Positions 18,801 to 27,523 are shown, counted from the stretch's first letter. The stretch: 64,000 nucleotides of DNA from Alloprevotella rava (GCF_014195585.1 NZ_JACICA010000005.1:100985-164984); one strand, 5' to 3'. The notes: generated from the letters alone by a model not told the origin. A program made the numbers and translations.

Positions 18801-18995
18801 GGACGAGAAAGGCCCTATCCATCGGACACAGAAAAGCTATACACCACAAGGAAACGCCCACAATAAGCAACTCCCTAAGAATGCGCCCCATAATAATAAA
18901 TCGTGACAGAGAGTGACACATGCACAAAAAAGTTTTTAACATTTAGAATATCGTTTACACACCGCATAAAAAGCGAGAAAATAGTTGCTTAAAAA

Positions 18996-19027
18996 TTTGC
19001 ATTTCCGAGAGCCTTTCTATACCTTTG
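18996..19027 (+). promoter_or_regulatory. Promoter of the phage-like module
   Basis: TTTG (18996-18999), 20 bases, TACCTTTG (19020-19027): an exact Bacteroidetes promoter. It implies a leader of about 100 bases before the gene at 19135. Confidence 0.75.
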
Positions 19028-19134
19028 CCGAAGCAAAACAAACCTCCCACAGAGGACCGAACACTAACCCCAAAATCCACCCCTCCGGACGCGCGATGCG
19101 CCCTCACAACCATCTCTAAAACCATCCAAGAATC

Positions 19135-19887
19135 ATGACCTCCGAAGTTATCATCACCCGACCCGTTTGGGAAGAATATCGCCGCATCAAACCGCGATTG
19201 CGCAACCAAGCCTTGGCCGCACTCATCGACTACCTCATGACGGGGGAGAAACCAGCCTTCTCGCGCAACATCAACACGCCATTCAATCAGCTATTGGTGA
19301 CCTACAAAGAAAGCACAGAAATCTTGCATTCATCTCGCACTCATCTTGCACTCATCTCGCACTCATCGCAAGAAAAAGAAAAACAGAAGAAAGCATCTTC
19401 CCCCTGCACCCCTATCTTGAAAGAAGAAGAAAAAGAAGAAGAAAGGCTAATTCTTCCTACGTCAGAATTAGCTGCGCGAGACACGGCCGAAACAGCCATC
19501 GAAGTTGTCAAAGAACCAATCAGACCAGTCGGACCAGTCGGACCAGTCCGAGACCCAAACAAGAGGCAGCCGAGCACTCCCCGCCTTGGAAAAGCCGGAG
19601 GAAGCTTCCATCCTCCCACCCTCGACGAAGTTTGCCGCCACGTGGCAGCGAAGGGCTACAGCTTCGACCCCGTCGCCTTTTTCAGCCACTACGAATCGAA
19701 CGGCTGGCTCGTGGGACGCACAAAAATGAAAAATTGGCATTCGGCCTGTATCACCTGGGAACGCAACCAAAAAACTTATGGAAACTACCGACAATCTACC
19801 TCTGCAACGCGCCGCGACGCCGACCTCCAAGCTGGCCGCGAAACTGCCCTCGACGCCATCCGCCAAATTGCCAACAGTCCTTACTGA
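19135..19887 (+). CDS. Phage replication-organiser-like protein with repeat-derived linker
   Basis: A 250-residue protein. Residues 1-~60 (RPVWEEYRRIKPRLRNQ, ALIDYLMTGEKP) look like the N-terminal domain of Bacteroides phage replisome organisers (DUF6291-like). Residues ~162-220, with ESNGWLVGRTKMKNWHSAC, are the usual C-terminal domain of such proteins. The linker (~70-160) is charged and low-complexity. Its part PIRPVGPVGPVRD is encoded by a family B array, and QPSTP by a family C fragment, both otherwise found in spacers. The start follows a good promoter. DNA replication is inferred, not shown. Confidence 0.65.
   Translation: MTSEVIITRPVWEEYRRIKPRLRNQALAALIDYLMTGEKPAFSRNINTPFNQLLVTYKESTEILHSSRTHLALISHSSQEKEKQKKASSPCTPILKEEEKEEERLILPTSELAARDTAETAIEVVKEPIRPVGPVGPVRDPNKRQPSTPRLGKAGGSFHPPTLDEVCRHVAAKGYSFDPVAFFSHYESNGWLVGRTKMKNWHSACITWERNQKTYGNYRQSTSATRRDADLQAGRETALDAIRQIANSPY
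19517..19585 (+). repeat. Family B and C repeats inside a coding sequence
   Basis: Bases 19517-19552 are a family B array (GACCAGTCG units). Bases ~19563-19585 match the start of family C (GGCAGCCGAGCACTCCCC). Both keep the reading frame open. Confidence 0.85.
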
Positions 19888-20419
19888 ACTCCAACGGCGC
19901 TACCCCTCTCTCGCGACATTCAGCCAAGCCATGAACCCCGATGTGCAACGCTTCTACGGTCGCCTCCCGCTCTCGGATTGCATCCAACGCAGCGCACCCA
20001 CGCTCCGCCAGCTCGACCAACTCTACGGGCCTAACTCGGGCCGCGTGTGGATAGTGCCCCAGCTCACGCGCATCGCCGAATTCTGCGGACAAACAGCGCG
20101 GTGGAGCACGCTCCAGATGCAAGAACTCACGGCCATCATCCTCCAGCAATTCGGTCAACTCACAGTGTGCGAGCTCAGCTGGTTTTTCCAGCACTTCAAA
20201 GGTGGCCGCTACGAACGCTTCTATGGCACGCCCGACCCCATGGTGCTCACGCGCAGCCTCCGCTCGTTCCTCTCCGAGCGCAACATGACCTGGCAGCGCA
20301 TCGAACAAGACCGCGCCAACGAAGCGCGCCGCCATCCCGAGGGCCTCGTGGGCATCGCTGCCCTCAAGAGCTACCTCGCCCGCTGCCGACAAGCTGGAAA
20401 AGTTTCTAAACTAACATAA
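19778..20419 (+). CDS. DUF6633-like phage-module protein
   Basis: A 213-residue protein of no known function. The ATG at 19778 overlaps the preceding gene by 110 bases; a second ATG at 19931 would remove the overlap. The longer form is kept because the Pro/Lys/Leu-rich lead followed by LQRRYPSLATF matches what I recall of the DUF6633 family. The rest is helical, with FYGTPDPMVLTRSLRSFL near the end. Its place between a replication-like protein and a holin-like protein is typical of Bacteroidales prophage-derived modules. Confidence 0.6.
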   Translation: METTDNLPLQRAATPTSKLAAKLPSTPSAKLPTVLTELQRRYPSLATFSQAMNPDVQRFYGRLPLSDCIQRSAPTLRQLDQLYGPNSGRVWIVPQLTRIAEFCGQTARWSTLQMQELTAIILQQFGQLTVCELSWFFQHFKGGRYERFYGTPDPMVLTRSLRSFLSERNMTWQRIEQDRANEARRHPEGLVGIAALKSYLARCRQAGKVSKLT

Positions 20420-20422
20420 AAA

Positions 20423-20520
20423 GCCTCGGACCAGTCCGACCAGTCCGACCAGTCCGAGACCCACTCCCTCTCAGAGGACCTCCGACCCGTCCGACCAGTC
20501 CGACCAGTCTGAGCCCACCA
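20423..20520. repeat. Composite family B element
   Basis: Two family B arrays joined by a linker of the type GAGACCCACTCCCTCTCAGAGGACCT, broken here as GAGACCCACT and CTCAGAGGACCT. It ends GAGCCCACCA. Near-identical composites lie at 21183-21305, 25865-25972 and 41003-41153. Confidence 0.88.
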
Positions 20521-20536
20521 AAAAAAGAAAACAACC

Positions 20537-20737
20537 ATGCAAGACAATCTCTCAAAACTCTCCGCCATCGGTATGCTGATGGCAGGTGTCGGCCTCACCA
20601 TCGCGGGCTTCATCGTCCCGCCACTGGGTGAAATCTCCGACAGCGTACTGTGGTTTACAGCCCAGACGCTCATCTACGCCGGTAGTATCTTCGGCGTGAA
20701 GGTCTACATCGACCACCAACTCAAAACTCGTCACTAA
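20537..20737 (+). CDS. Small two-helix membrane protein, holin-like
   Basis: A 66-residue protein with two predicted membrane helices (residues ~8-29 and ~38-58) and a short basic tail (HQLKTRH). It is placed 21 bases before an amidase gene, the layout of phage holin-endolysin pairs. Bacteroidales modules of this kind often carry a small membrane protein at this point. Size, topology and context suggest a holin; there is no sequence motif that proves it. Confidence 0.6.
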   Translation: MQDNLSKLSAIGMLMAGVGLTIAGFIVPPLGEISDSVLWFTAQTLIYAGSIFGVKVYIDHQLKTRH

Positions 20738-20758
20738 CCCTAAAAACCAACAACAACC

Positions 20759-21172
20759 ATGAGAACAATCAACAACATCTTCGTGCACTGCACCGCCACG
20801 CAACCTTCCGCCACCATCGAGGCGCTCCGCAACGGCTTCCGCGCTCGCGGTTGGCACGCCCCCGGCTATCACTATGTGATCGAGGCCGACGGCACGCTGC
20901 GCCGCCTCTGGGCGGAAGAGCACGTGGCCAACGGCGTGCGGGGCTACAACCAACACGCCATCCATGTGGCCTACATCGGCGGCATCGACCCCGAAGGTCG
21001 CCCGAAGGACACGCGCACCTGCGCCCAACGCACCACGCTCGAAGCTCTCCTCCGCCTCCTCCACTGGCACTACCCCACCGCCCGCATCCGCGGCCACCGC
21101 GAGGTGAACCCCAACAAGGCCTGCCCCAGCTATGATGTTCAGAGCGAAAGGCAGAGGCTGGAGGAGGATTAG
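20759..21172 (+). CDS. N-acetylmuramoyl-L-alanine amidase (Amidase_2, T7-lysozyme type)
   Basis: A 137-residue amidase that cuts the bond between muramic acid and the stem peptide. It begins MRTINNIFVHCTAT; the zinc ligands are His9 in FVHCTAT, a second His in GHREVNPNK and Cys in ACPSYD. YHYVIEADG is the usual catalytic-core strand. It has no signal peptide, so it would need the neighbouring holin-like protein or lysis to reach the wall. The size is that of minimal T7-lysozyme-like enzymes, as found in many Bacteroidales phage-like modules. Confidence 0.88.
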   Translation: MRTINNIFVHCTATQPSATIEALRNGFRARGWHAPGYHYVIEADGTLRRLWAEEHVANGVRGYNQHAIHVAYIGGIDPEGRPKDTRTCAQRTTLEALLRLLHWHYPTARIRGHREVNPNKACPSYDVQSERQRLEED

Positions 21173-21182
21173 ATAAAGCGAA

Positions 21183-21305
21183 AGCCTCTCAAGAGGATCT
21201 CGGACTTGTCAGACCAGTCGGACCAGTCCGACTAGTCCGAGACCCAATCCCCCTCAAGAGGACCTCCGACCCGTCCGACCAGTCCGACCAGTCTGAGCCC
21301 ACCAA
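21183..21305. repeat. Composite family B element
   Basis: Two family B arrays joined by a GAGACCCAAT / CCCTCAAGAGGACCT linker and ending GAGCCCACCAA. It begins with CTCTCAAGAGGA, a short palindrome shared by several copies. Confidence 0.88.
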
Positions 21306-21331
21306 TCCCTGAAATTTTCTTTCCTTTTCCC

Positions 21332-21362
21332 TTGCACAATTCACTCTAAATTCCTATCTTTG
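21332..21362 (+). promoter_or_regulatory. Promoter of the HU-like gene
   Basis: TTGC (21332-21335), 19 bases, TATCTTTG (21355-21362). It gives the HU-like gene its own transcript with a leader of about 100 bases. Confidence 0.65.
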
Positions 21363-21468
21363 TAATGTCTTAAAAGAGAAGCTTCAGCAAGACACTAACC
21401 AAATCATTATCACTAACCTGCACCACAAAACCCACGTTGAGTGGACGGTGCCTAAAACCATCAAAACC

Positions 21469-21852
21469 ATGTTAAAGTACAAAGTAATCCCAAGAAAGAA
21501 TCCTATTGACAAAAGTGTGAAGTACTACGCTCAAGAAGTTCAGCAAACTCAGATGAGTTTCGCAGCTCTCTGCGACAAGATTTCACACTCCAGTACCGCC
21601 ACTGCTGCCGATGCTTCGGCCGTCATCAAAGAGGCCTGTGTCCACGCCCTCGAAGCCTTGCTCGACGGTAAGAGTGTGAGTCTCGGCGATTTGGGTAGTC
21701 TCCACACCACCATCAAGTCGAAAGGTGCTGCCACTGCCAAGGATTTTGAGCCCAAACTCCTGCGCAACATCATGATTCGCTGGGTGCGCCCCACGCGATT
21801 CCGCGCTGCCTTCGACCTCGAAAAAGGCAAGGTGAGAGTGCAGAAGGTGTAA
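21469..21852 (+). CDS. HU/IHF-family DNA-binding protein (HU-HIG type)
   Basis: A 127-residue DNA-bending protein. The start at 21469 (MLKYKVIPRKNP) is preferred over the in-frame GTG at 21448, whose codons look like a leader. The region KYYAQEVQQTQMSFAALCDKISHSST resembles the Bacteroidota HU-HIG domain. VSLGDLGSLHTTIKSKGA is the HU beta-arm entry, with a shorter, less basic arm than classical HU. It closes the phage-like module, usually found beside the amidase in Bacteroidales. It has its own promoter. Confidence 0.82.
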   Translation: MLKYKVIPRKNPIDKSVKYYAQEVQQTQMSFAALCDKISHSSTATAADASAVIKEACVHALEALLDGKSVSLGDLGSLHTTIKSKGAATAKDFEPKLLRNIMIRWVRPTRFRAAFDLEKGKVRVQKV

Positions 21853-21868
21853 GTAAAAAAAGAGAGAG

Positions 21869-21996
21869 AAGCCCCCTCCATCTCCCCCATGAGGGGGAGT
21901 GCTCGGCTACCACTTGTGTGTTTGATGATCCGTCTGATTTTCAACGGTCATCCAGCTCTGAGCACTCCCCCTTTATGGGGGAGATGGAGGGGGCTT
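21869..21996. repeat. Two family C elements facing each other
   Basis: The left arm (21869-21904) and right arm (21960-21996) are inverted copies of about 36 bases, differing only in the hairpin loop region. They enclose a spacer of about 55 bases between convergent genes. They could serve as a two-way terminator. Confidence 0.88.
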
Positions 21997-22017
21997 TAGG
22001 GACTTTTCTTTATTTCT

Positions 22018-22488
22018 TCAGCTTTCTTTTTCTTCAGGCACTTCGTTACCTTCCTCTTCTTTCTTCTTCTTTCTACTTGGAATCTGACCGTAGATAGCAA
22101 GACCTATGACAAGAAGAATGACGGGCTTCAGACCAATCTGAGTGCCCAGAGGCAGAGAGGGCTTATCGGAAATCTCAAACTTACATTCCTTAGCAATCTC
22201 TTTGGCTTCTTCCACCGTGAGGTCAACATATTTCTCCTCTTTGTCGTCAACAAGAGCATAAGTGTACTCACCATAGTTCCATACTGGACACCAGAAAAGG
22301 CTGAAACTCTGATAGTGAACACCGAGATTGAAATGTTCGTCAGCGTCGTTGGCAAAACTGTCGGGCAACTCGTGGAGCTTCTTGAGAGCATCGCCATTAC
22401 CATAGATAATGACACCACGGGCAGAAGCCGTCGTTGAACAAACAAATGCCACTACGAGCATCGCAAGCATTACGAAAAATCTTTTCAT
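22018..22488 (-). CDS. Exported protein of unknown function with C-terminal membrane helix
   Basis: A 156-residue protein. The start at 22488 gives a signal peptide (MKRFFVMLAMLVVAFVCSTTASA). The mature part (residues ~24-115) has an Asp/Glu-rich segment (DDKEEKYVDLTVEEAKEIAKEC). A membrane helix (about LKPVILLVIGLAIYG) is followed by a short Lys/Glu-rich tail, so it is probably anchored with the mature part in the periplasm. I recognise no family. It is a single gene between a family C pair and priA. Confidence 0.7.
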   Translation of the reverse strand: MKRFFVMLAMLVVAFVCSTTASARGVIIYGNGDALKKLHELPDSFANDADEHFNLGVHYQSFSLFWCPVWNYGEYTYALVDDKEEKYVDLTVEEAKEIAKECKFEISDKPSLPLGTQIGLKPVILLVIGLAIYGQIPSRKKKKEEEGNEVPEEKES

Positions 22489-22658
22489 CGTTTTAATTGT
22501 TTTAATGAATTGTTTAGAGATATGCAAATGTAAGTGAATTTCCCTTTTTCAACCAAGAAAAGAATAAAGAAATTCCAAAATTTAACAATAGAGCCGCTCC
22601 AATTATATACAAAAAGACAATCCTTTCCCTCCCGCTGGAGAGGCCATAAAGGAGCGAA

Positions 22659-25142
22659 TCAAAGCGGATCTACATCAAAATAGAGCTGCACTCCCTTTAG
22701 TTCGGGACGCGCTAAAAGGACATCGCGAGCAGAAAGGAGGGTGCGGCGGATGCTGGCCGCGGAGAACGCGGGGCGCACCTTGAGCATCATCTTCCGAATA
22801 TAGAGCGCCTGGATGCGCGCCACGGCGGGGCGGTCCGGACCGAGGAGGTCGGACTGGAAATAAGGGCGGATGCTCTGCGCAAACTTTTGTGCGGCGTCTT
22901 CGCAAATGCGCTCATCGCGGTGGCGCACAAAAATGTTGATGATGCGGCAGAAAGGCGGATAGAGGAACTCGCGCCGCTCAACGAGCTGACTGGCGTACAT
23001 GGCGCGGTAGTCGTTCGTCACAATTTGCTGCACTACGGGCAACTGCGGTTGGCGGGTCTGAAACACCACGAGGCCGCGACGACCTTTGCGCCCTGCGCGA
23101 CCCGCCACCTGGCTGAGCATCTGAAACGAGCGCTCAAAGGCGCGGAAGTCGGGCACATTGAGACTCTGGTCGGCATTGAGGATGCCTACCACGTGGACTC
23201 GCTCGAAATCGAGACCTTTCGTGACCATCTGCGTACCGATGAGGATGTCCGTTTCGCCCCGCCCAAAGGTCTCGAGGATGCGCTCATAACTGGAACGACT
23301 GCGCGTGGTGTCGAGGTCCATGCGCGCCGTGCGAGCTTCGGGGAAAAAGGCGCGCACGGCGGCTTCTATCTTCTCCGTGCCATAACCTAAGTCGCGCAAT
23401 TCGGTGCTACCACAGTTGGGACACTGCTGGGGCAGCGGATAGGGCGTTCCGCAGTAGTGGCAAACGAGGCGGCCCTGCTGCTGATGGTAGGTGAGCGGTA
23501 CGTCGCAATGCTCACAATGGGGTGTCCAGCCGCAGGTGTGGCATTCCAAAACGGGACTATAGCCGCGGCGGTTCTGAAAGAGGATGACCTGTTCGTGATG
23601 AGCCAGCGCCTCGCGAATCTCTTCGGTCAGGCGCGGCGAGAACGGACTTTTCATGAGTTTTTTACGGCGTAATTCTTTGACATCTTCCACCACGATTTCG
23701 GGCAGTTGCCGATCGCCATAGCGCGTGGTGAGTTCCACGAGGCGATACTTCCCAGAAAGCGCATTGTGGTAGGTCTCCACGGCTGGCGTGGCCGTTCCGA
23801 GAAGCACGCGCGCACCAGTGGAACGCGCCAGCACAAGGGCGGCATCGCGAGCGTTATAACGCGGTGCAGGATCTTGCTGTTTGTAGCTCGTTTCGTGTTC
23901 TTCATCAACGATGATTAACCCCAAGTTGCGGAAGGGCAGGAACAAACTGGAACGCACGCCGAGGATGAGCGAAAAAGGCCGCTCCGAGAGTTGCCGCTGC
24001 CAGAGTTCCACGCGCTCGGCATCGGGAAATTTAGAATGATACACACCGAGTTTGTCGCCAAAAACCCGACTCAAACGCGTCATAATCTGCGTGGTCAAGG
24101 CGATTTCGGGCAGGAGATACAGAACCTGCTCTCCCCGCCGTAGGGCGTCTTCTATGAGGCGGATGTAGATTTCCGTTTTGCCGCTGGAGGTAACGCCTTG
24201 AAGCAGGACGGGAGTAGAGGCGGATTGCGTGATTTCCTCATAGGCCTGCTGCTGCGCTGGGTTGAGTTCTTTTGTCAAAAGTTCGGGCAGTGCCTTCTGC
24301 GTTTTGAGTCGGCCCACTTCATAGTCGTAGACCTCCAAAATGCCTTTGCCAACGAGGGCAGAAAGGGCAAATTCGGAAGCGCCAGGGAGGCGCAGGAGAT
24401 CGCGCCGCGCCACTTCCTCGAGCAAGCCCATATTGGAAAGAGCAAAAGCCGTGGAAGCCTTGGAAAGCTCGAGATATTTGAGGAGAAGTTCGCTCTGTTT
24501 GGGCGTGCGCTTGAGGTTTTCAAAAACTTCATTGAGGCAATTCTCATCCTGAAAGTCGGCGGCAAGGCGCACGTGTTTCTCCGTTTTGGGCCGATACTGC
24601 CGCGCCATTTTTTCTTCTATCACGACGGCGTCACGCTCCAGCAAACGGCGCACAAGCGGTAGGACATTGTCAATATTTAGTTCACGCTGCAAACTCGCCA
24701 AACTATCTCCTTTTTCAGCCGAAAGAGCGTCAAGAACACGACTCTCGCGCTCCGTGAGAACATCGAAATCGGAGAAATCAGGATTCTTCCGCACCGCGCT
24801 CTCGCTCTCGAGTTTAAGGCCCGAAGGCAGGGCTGCTTTCATCACCTCGCCCAGCGTGCACATATAATACTGCGCCATCCACTCCCAAAACTGCAACTGC
24901 GCAGGCAGCAGCAGAGGATGGTCGTCCACCACTTCGGCCACATCCTTCAAAGCGGACGCGTCGACGGTGGCAGGCAGCGTGGCGTGGAGGCGGAAAACGA
25001 TGCCGGTGTAGTACTTGCGGCGACCGAGCGGCACCACAACGCGAGTGCCCACCACAACCCGCCTGGCCAGCTCCTGCGGCAGGCGGTAAGTGTAGGGCTG
25101 GCTCACGGCCAGGGGCAATATGATATCGGCAAACTGGTTCAT
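22659..25142 (-). CDS. priA: Primosomal protein N' (replication restart helicase PriA)
   Basis: An 827-residue superfamily 2 helicase that reloads the replisome at stalled forks. It has an N-terminal DNA-binding domain, Walker A GVTSSGKTE (about residue 318), Walker B DEEH and the Cys-rich zinc segment (CHTCGWTPHCEHC, CHYCGTPYPLPQQCPNC, about residues 510-550). The start at 25142 removes 19 residues of poor fit. A TACCTTTG box (25151-25158 on the minus strand) would start transcription within a few bases of the ATG, so the message may be nearly leaderless. It is divergent from frr. Confidence 0.96.
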   Translation of the reverse strand: MNQFADIILPLAVSQPYTYRLPQELARRVVVGTRVVVPLGRRKYYTGIVFRLHATLPATVDASALKDVAEVVDDHPLLLPAQLQFWEWMAQYYMCTLGEVMKAALPSGLKLESESAVRKNPDFSDFDVLTERESRVLDALSAEKGDSLASLQRELNIDNVLPLVRRLLERDAVVIEEKMARQYRPKTEKHVRLAADFQDENCLNEVFENLKRTPKQSELLLKYLELSKASTAFALSNMGLLEEVARRDLLRLPGASEFALSALVGKGILEVYDYEVGRLKTQKALPELLTKELNPAQQQAYEEITQSASTPVLLQGVTSSGKTEIYIRLIEDALRRGEQVLYLLPEIALTTQIMTRLSRVFGDKLGVYHSKFPDAERVELWQRQLSERPFSLILGVRSSLFLPFRNLGLIIVDEEHETSYKQQDPAPRYNARDAALVLARSTGARVLLGTATPAVETYHNALSGKYRLVELTTRYGDRQLPEIVVEDVKELRRKKLMKSPFSPRLTEEIREALAHHEQVILFQNRRGYSPVLECHTCGWTPHCEHCDVPLTYHQQQGRLVCHYCGTPYPLPQQCPNCGSTELRDLGYGTEKIEAAVRAFFPEARTARMDLDTTRSRSSYERILETFGRGETDILIGTQMVTKGLDFERVHVVGILNADQSLNVPDFRAFERSFQMLSQVAGRAGRKGRRGLVVFQTRQPQLPVVQQIVTNDYRAMYASQLVERREFLYPPFCRIINIFVRHRDERICEDAAQKFAQSIRPYFQSDLLGPDRPAVARIQALYIRKMMLKVRPAFSAASIRRTLLSARDVLLARPELKGVQLYFDVDPL

Positions 25143-25217
25143 CTTCCGTGCAAAGGTAATAATTAAATGTGCTAAGTAGGAAATGTGCTCCTGCAGCAAT
25201 AAAAATACAGGGCGTAT

Positions 25218-25249
25218 TTTGACAAAATCCGAGAAAATACTTATCTTCG
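25218..25249 (+). promoter_or_regulatory. Promoter of frr
   Basis: TTTG (25218-25221), 20 bases, TATCTTCG (25242-25249, one mismatch). The leader would be about 40 bases. Confidence 0.65.
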
Positions 25250-25293
25250 CCCAATAATAGTGAAATATAACAAATAAATAAGGTAAAAAAGAT

Positions 25294-25854
25294 ATGTTCG
25301 ACGTAAAACAATGCCTCGCAGAATGTGAGGAAAAAATGGAAATGAGCGTGATGCACCTCGAAGAGACGCTGGCTCAAATCCGCGCCGGAAAGGCCAATGT
25401 TCACATCTTAGACGGCATACGCGTAAACTCCTACGGTAGCCAAGTGCCGCTCAACAACGTATCGGCCATCTCCACTCCCGACTCGCGAACCATCGCCATC
25501 AAGCCTTGGGACAAGAGCATGTTCCATGTTATCGAGAAAGCCATTATCGACTCCGAGGTGGGCATTATGCCGGAGAACAACGGTGAGGTGATCCGCCTGG
25601 CCATCCCCGCGCTGACCGAGGAACGCCGCCGCGCGCTGACGAAGCAGTGCAACAAAGAGGCCGAAGAATCTAAGATGGCCATCCGCAACATTCGCCGAGA
25701 CGGTATCGACAAGCTCAAAAAGGCCGAAAAAGAGGGCTTGAGCGAAGACCTCCGCAAGGACGCTGAGAACGACCTGCAAAAGATTCACGACAAGATGGTG
25801 AAGCAGATCGAGCAGCTCCTCGAAGTCAAGAACAAAGAAATCATGACTGTCTAA
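25294..25854 (+). CDS. frr: Ribosome recycling factor
   Basis: A 186-residue protein that splits the post-termination ribosome with EF-G. It has the standard RRF length and layout: a three-helix bundle interrupted by the small beta domain (residues ~30-105). Conserved stretches include IRAGKANVHILDGIRVNSYG, AISTPDSRTIAIKPWD, IRLAIPALTEERR and AIRNIRRDGIDKLKK. The start at 25294 directly follows its promoter leader. It is followed by a composite family B element and then rsgA, another ribosome-related gene. Confidence 0.97.
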   Translation: MFDVKQCLAECEEKMEMSVMHLEETLAQIRAGKANVHILDGIRVNSYGSQVPLNNVSAISTPDSRTIAIKPWDKSMFHVIEKAIIDSEVGIMPENNGEVIRLAIPALTEERRRALTKQCNKEAEESKMAIRNIRRDGIDKLKKAEKEGLSEDLRKDAENDLQKIHDKMVKQIEQLLEVKNKEIMTV

Positions 25855-25864
25855 GCAAGCTCTC

Positions 25865-25972
25865 TTGGTGGGCTCAGACGGGTCCGACCAGTCCGACCAG
25901 TCTGAGAACCAATCCCCTCTCAAAGGACCTCCGACCAGTCAGACCAGTCCGACCAGTCCGAGCCTCCCCAAA
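25865..25972. repeat. Composite family B element
   Basis: Two arrays with a GAGAACCAAT / CTCAAAGGACCT linker, ending GAGCCTCCCC. It fills the whole spacer between frr and rsgA. Confidence 0.88.
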
Positions 25973-25974
25973 CT

Positions 25975-26928
25975 ATGCCAAACCCTACCACACATACTCA
26001 CGGGCAGGTAGTACGCAGCACTGGAAGCTGGTACACCGTGCGCACCGACGACGGGCGCGAAGTGGAATGCAAAGTCAAGGGCAACTTCCGCCTGCGAGGC
26101 ATCCGCTCCACTAACCCCGTGGCCGTAGGCGATGGCGTTAGCATCATCGAGGACGGAAGCGGAACGGCGTTCATCTGCGAAATAGACGAACGCCGAAACT
26201 ATATCGTTCGCAAAGCCTCCAACCTCTCCAAGCAGAGCCACATCCTGGCGGCCAATCTCGACATGGCGCTCCTCGTCGTGACCATTGCGCGCCCCGAAAC
26301 ATCCACCACCTTTATCGACCGCTTTCTGGCCAGTGCAGAGGCCTACCGCGTTCCCGTTGCCATCTGCTTCAACAAAATCGACGACCTCACCAGCGAAGAG
26401 CGCGAAATGCTCGACTACCTCACGCTCATCTATCGCGACATAGGCTACGATGTGCTCCATGTGTCGGCCATCACCCATGAGGGACTCGACGCCCTGCCCC
26501 CGCTGCTCAACAACCGCCTAACGCTCCTGGCCGGCAACTCCGGCGTGGGGAAATCTACCCTCCTCAACGCGCTCATTCCCGAGGCTCACGCGCGCACCGC
26601 CTCTATCAGCGATGCCCACGGAACGGGCATGCACACCACCACCTTCTCCGAGCGATACAACCTGCCCCAGGGAGGCGCACTCATCGACATCCCCGGCATC
26701 AAAGGCTTTGGCACGTTCGAGTTTGAAAGGGAGGAAGTGTCCCATTTCTTCCGCGACCTCTTCAGCCTCTCCGCCGAATGCCGCTTCGGCAACTGCACCC
26801 ACACCAACGAACCCGGCTGCGCGGTGCTCCAAGCCCTCGAAGACCACCGCCTCGCCCCTTCGCGCTATCAGAGCTACCTCTCGATGCTCGACGATAAAGA
26901 TGAATCGAAGTATCGCGAGGCGTATTAA
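25975..26928 (+). CDS. rsgA: Small ribosomal subunit biogenesis GTPase
   Basis: A 317-residue circularly permuted GTPase that helps late 30S maturation. It has an N-terminal OB-like domain ([18 protein letters not shown]). The G motifs are in permuted order: NKID (G4, about residue 138) before GNSGVGKST (G1, about residue 188) and DIPG (G3, about residue 238). The C-terminal zinc site [14 protein letters not shown] is intact. The start follows a repeat array directly, so any promoter may lie in or before frr; co-transcription with frr is likely. Confidence 0.96.
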   Translation: MPNPTTHTHGQVVRSTGSWYTVRTDDGREVECKVKGNFRLRGIRSTNPVAVGDGVSIIEDGSGTAFICEIDERRNYIVRKASNLSKQSHILAANLDMALLVVTIARPETSTTFIDRFLASAEAYRVPVAICFNKIDDLTSEEREMLDYLTLIYRDIGYDVLHVSAITHEGLDALPPLLNNRLTLLAGNSGVGKSTLLNALIPEAHARTASISDAHGTGMHTTTFSERYNLPQGGALIDIPGIKGFGTFEFEREEVSHFFRDLFSLSAECRFGNCTHTNEPGCAVLQALEDHRLAPSRYQSYLSMLDDKDESKYREAY

Positions 26929-27027
26929 AAAAAACACACGAACACTTCCCTCTCGTTCTCTCCTAAAAACATTCCGACGCACCGGACTCACCAGAACAGT
27001 CCGACTTGTCCAAAAAACAATAGCATT

Positions 27028-27495
27028 ATGTCACCACTCCTCCTCATCGGCACCATCGTCCTCGTGGCCCTCTTGCTCTTCGCCATCGAGGCTTTCGTCA
27101 CGCCTGGCTTTGGCGTGCCTGGCATCACGGCCTCTGCCCTCATCCTCGTGGCCGATGCCATCACTTTCTACCATTATGGCGCATTCATCGCCACCTGTGC
27201 TCTCTTCGCCTCCGTAGCCTTCGTGCTCTTCTTATTCTGGCTCGTGAGTCGCTCGCCCATCATCAAGCGTGCCGAACTCCACACCAACATCGACTCTACC
27301 AATGCCACCGCGGCACAGCTCTCCGTGCGCCCTGGCGACGAAGGGCGCGCTCTCACTCGCCTCGCCCTCATCGGCAACGCCGAGATAGACGGCAAAAACG
27401 TTGAAGTGAAGAGCGCAGGAGGTTTCATCGATGAAGGCACCCCCATCCGCGTCATCAGCGTGCAGGACGCCCTCATCCTCGTAAGCCCGAAGTAG
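27028..27495 (+). CDS. NfeD-family membrane protein, short form
   Basis: A 155-residue protein with two to three hydrophobic helices at the N-terminus (residues ~4-75) and a small OB-fold beta domain at the C-terminus (~85-155; RPGDEGRALTRLALIGNAEIDG..VEVKSAGGFIDEGTPIRVI). This matches the short NfeD class, which in other bacteria works with SPFH/stomatin proteins in membrane quality control. No stomatin partner lies in the window. It is followed 29 bases later by the SprT-like gene. Confidence 0.88.
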   Translation: MSPLLLIGTIVLVALLLFAIEAFVTPGFGVPGITASALILVADAITFYHYGAFIATCALFASVAFVLFLFWLVSRSPIIKRAELHTNIDSTNATAAQLSVRPGDEGRALTRLALIGNAEIDGKNVEVKSAGGFIDEGTPIRVISVQDALILVSPK

Positions 27496-27523
27496 CACTT
27501 CTGCATCAGACTCCTATATAAAT

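Noticed and set aside
18628..18942. 104-codon minus-strand frame between the four-helix-bundle gene and the phage-like module
   Set aside because: Its C-terminal half is translated family A and B repeat; no start signal or promoter fits it.
19931..20419. Shorter start of the DUF6633-like gene, avoiding overlap
   Set aside because: It cannot be excluded, but the longer form keeps a Pro/Lys-rich lead and the LQRRYPS stretch that I recall from the family; listed as an alternative in the gene entry.
20371..20673. Frames with SDWSDWSD or RPVRPVRP repeats
   Set aside because: These come from the 9-bp family B repeat, which is open in every frame. They overlap real genes or spacers and have no support.
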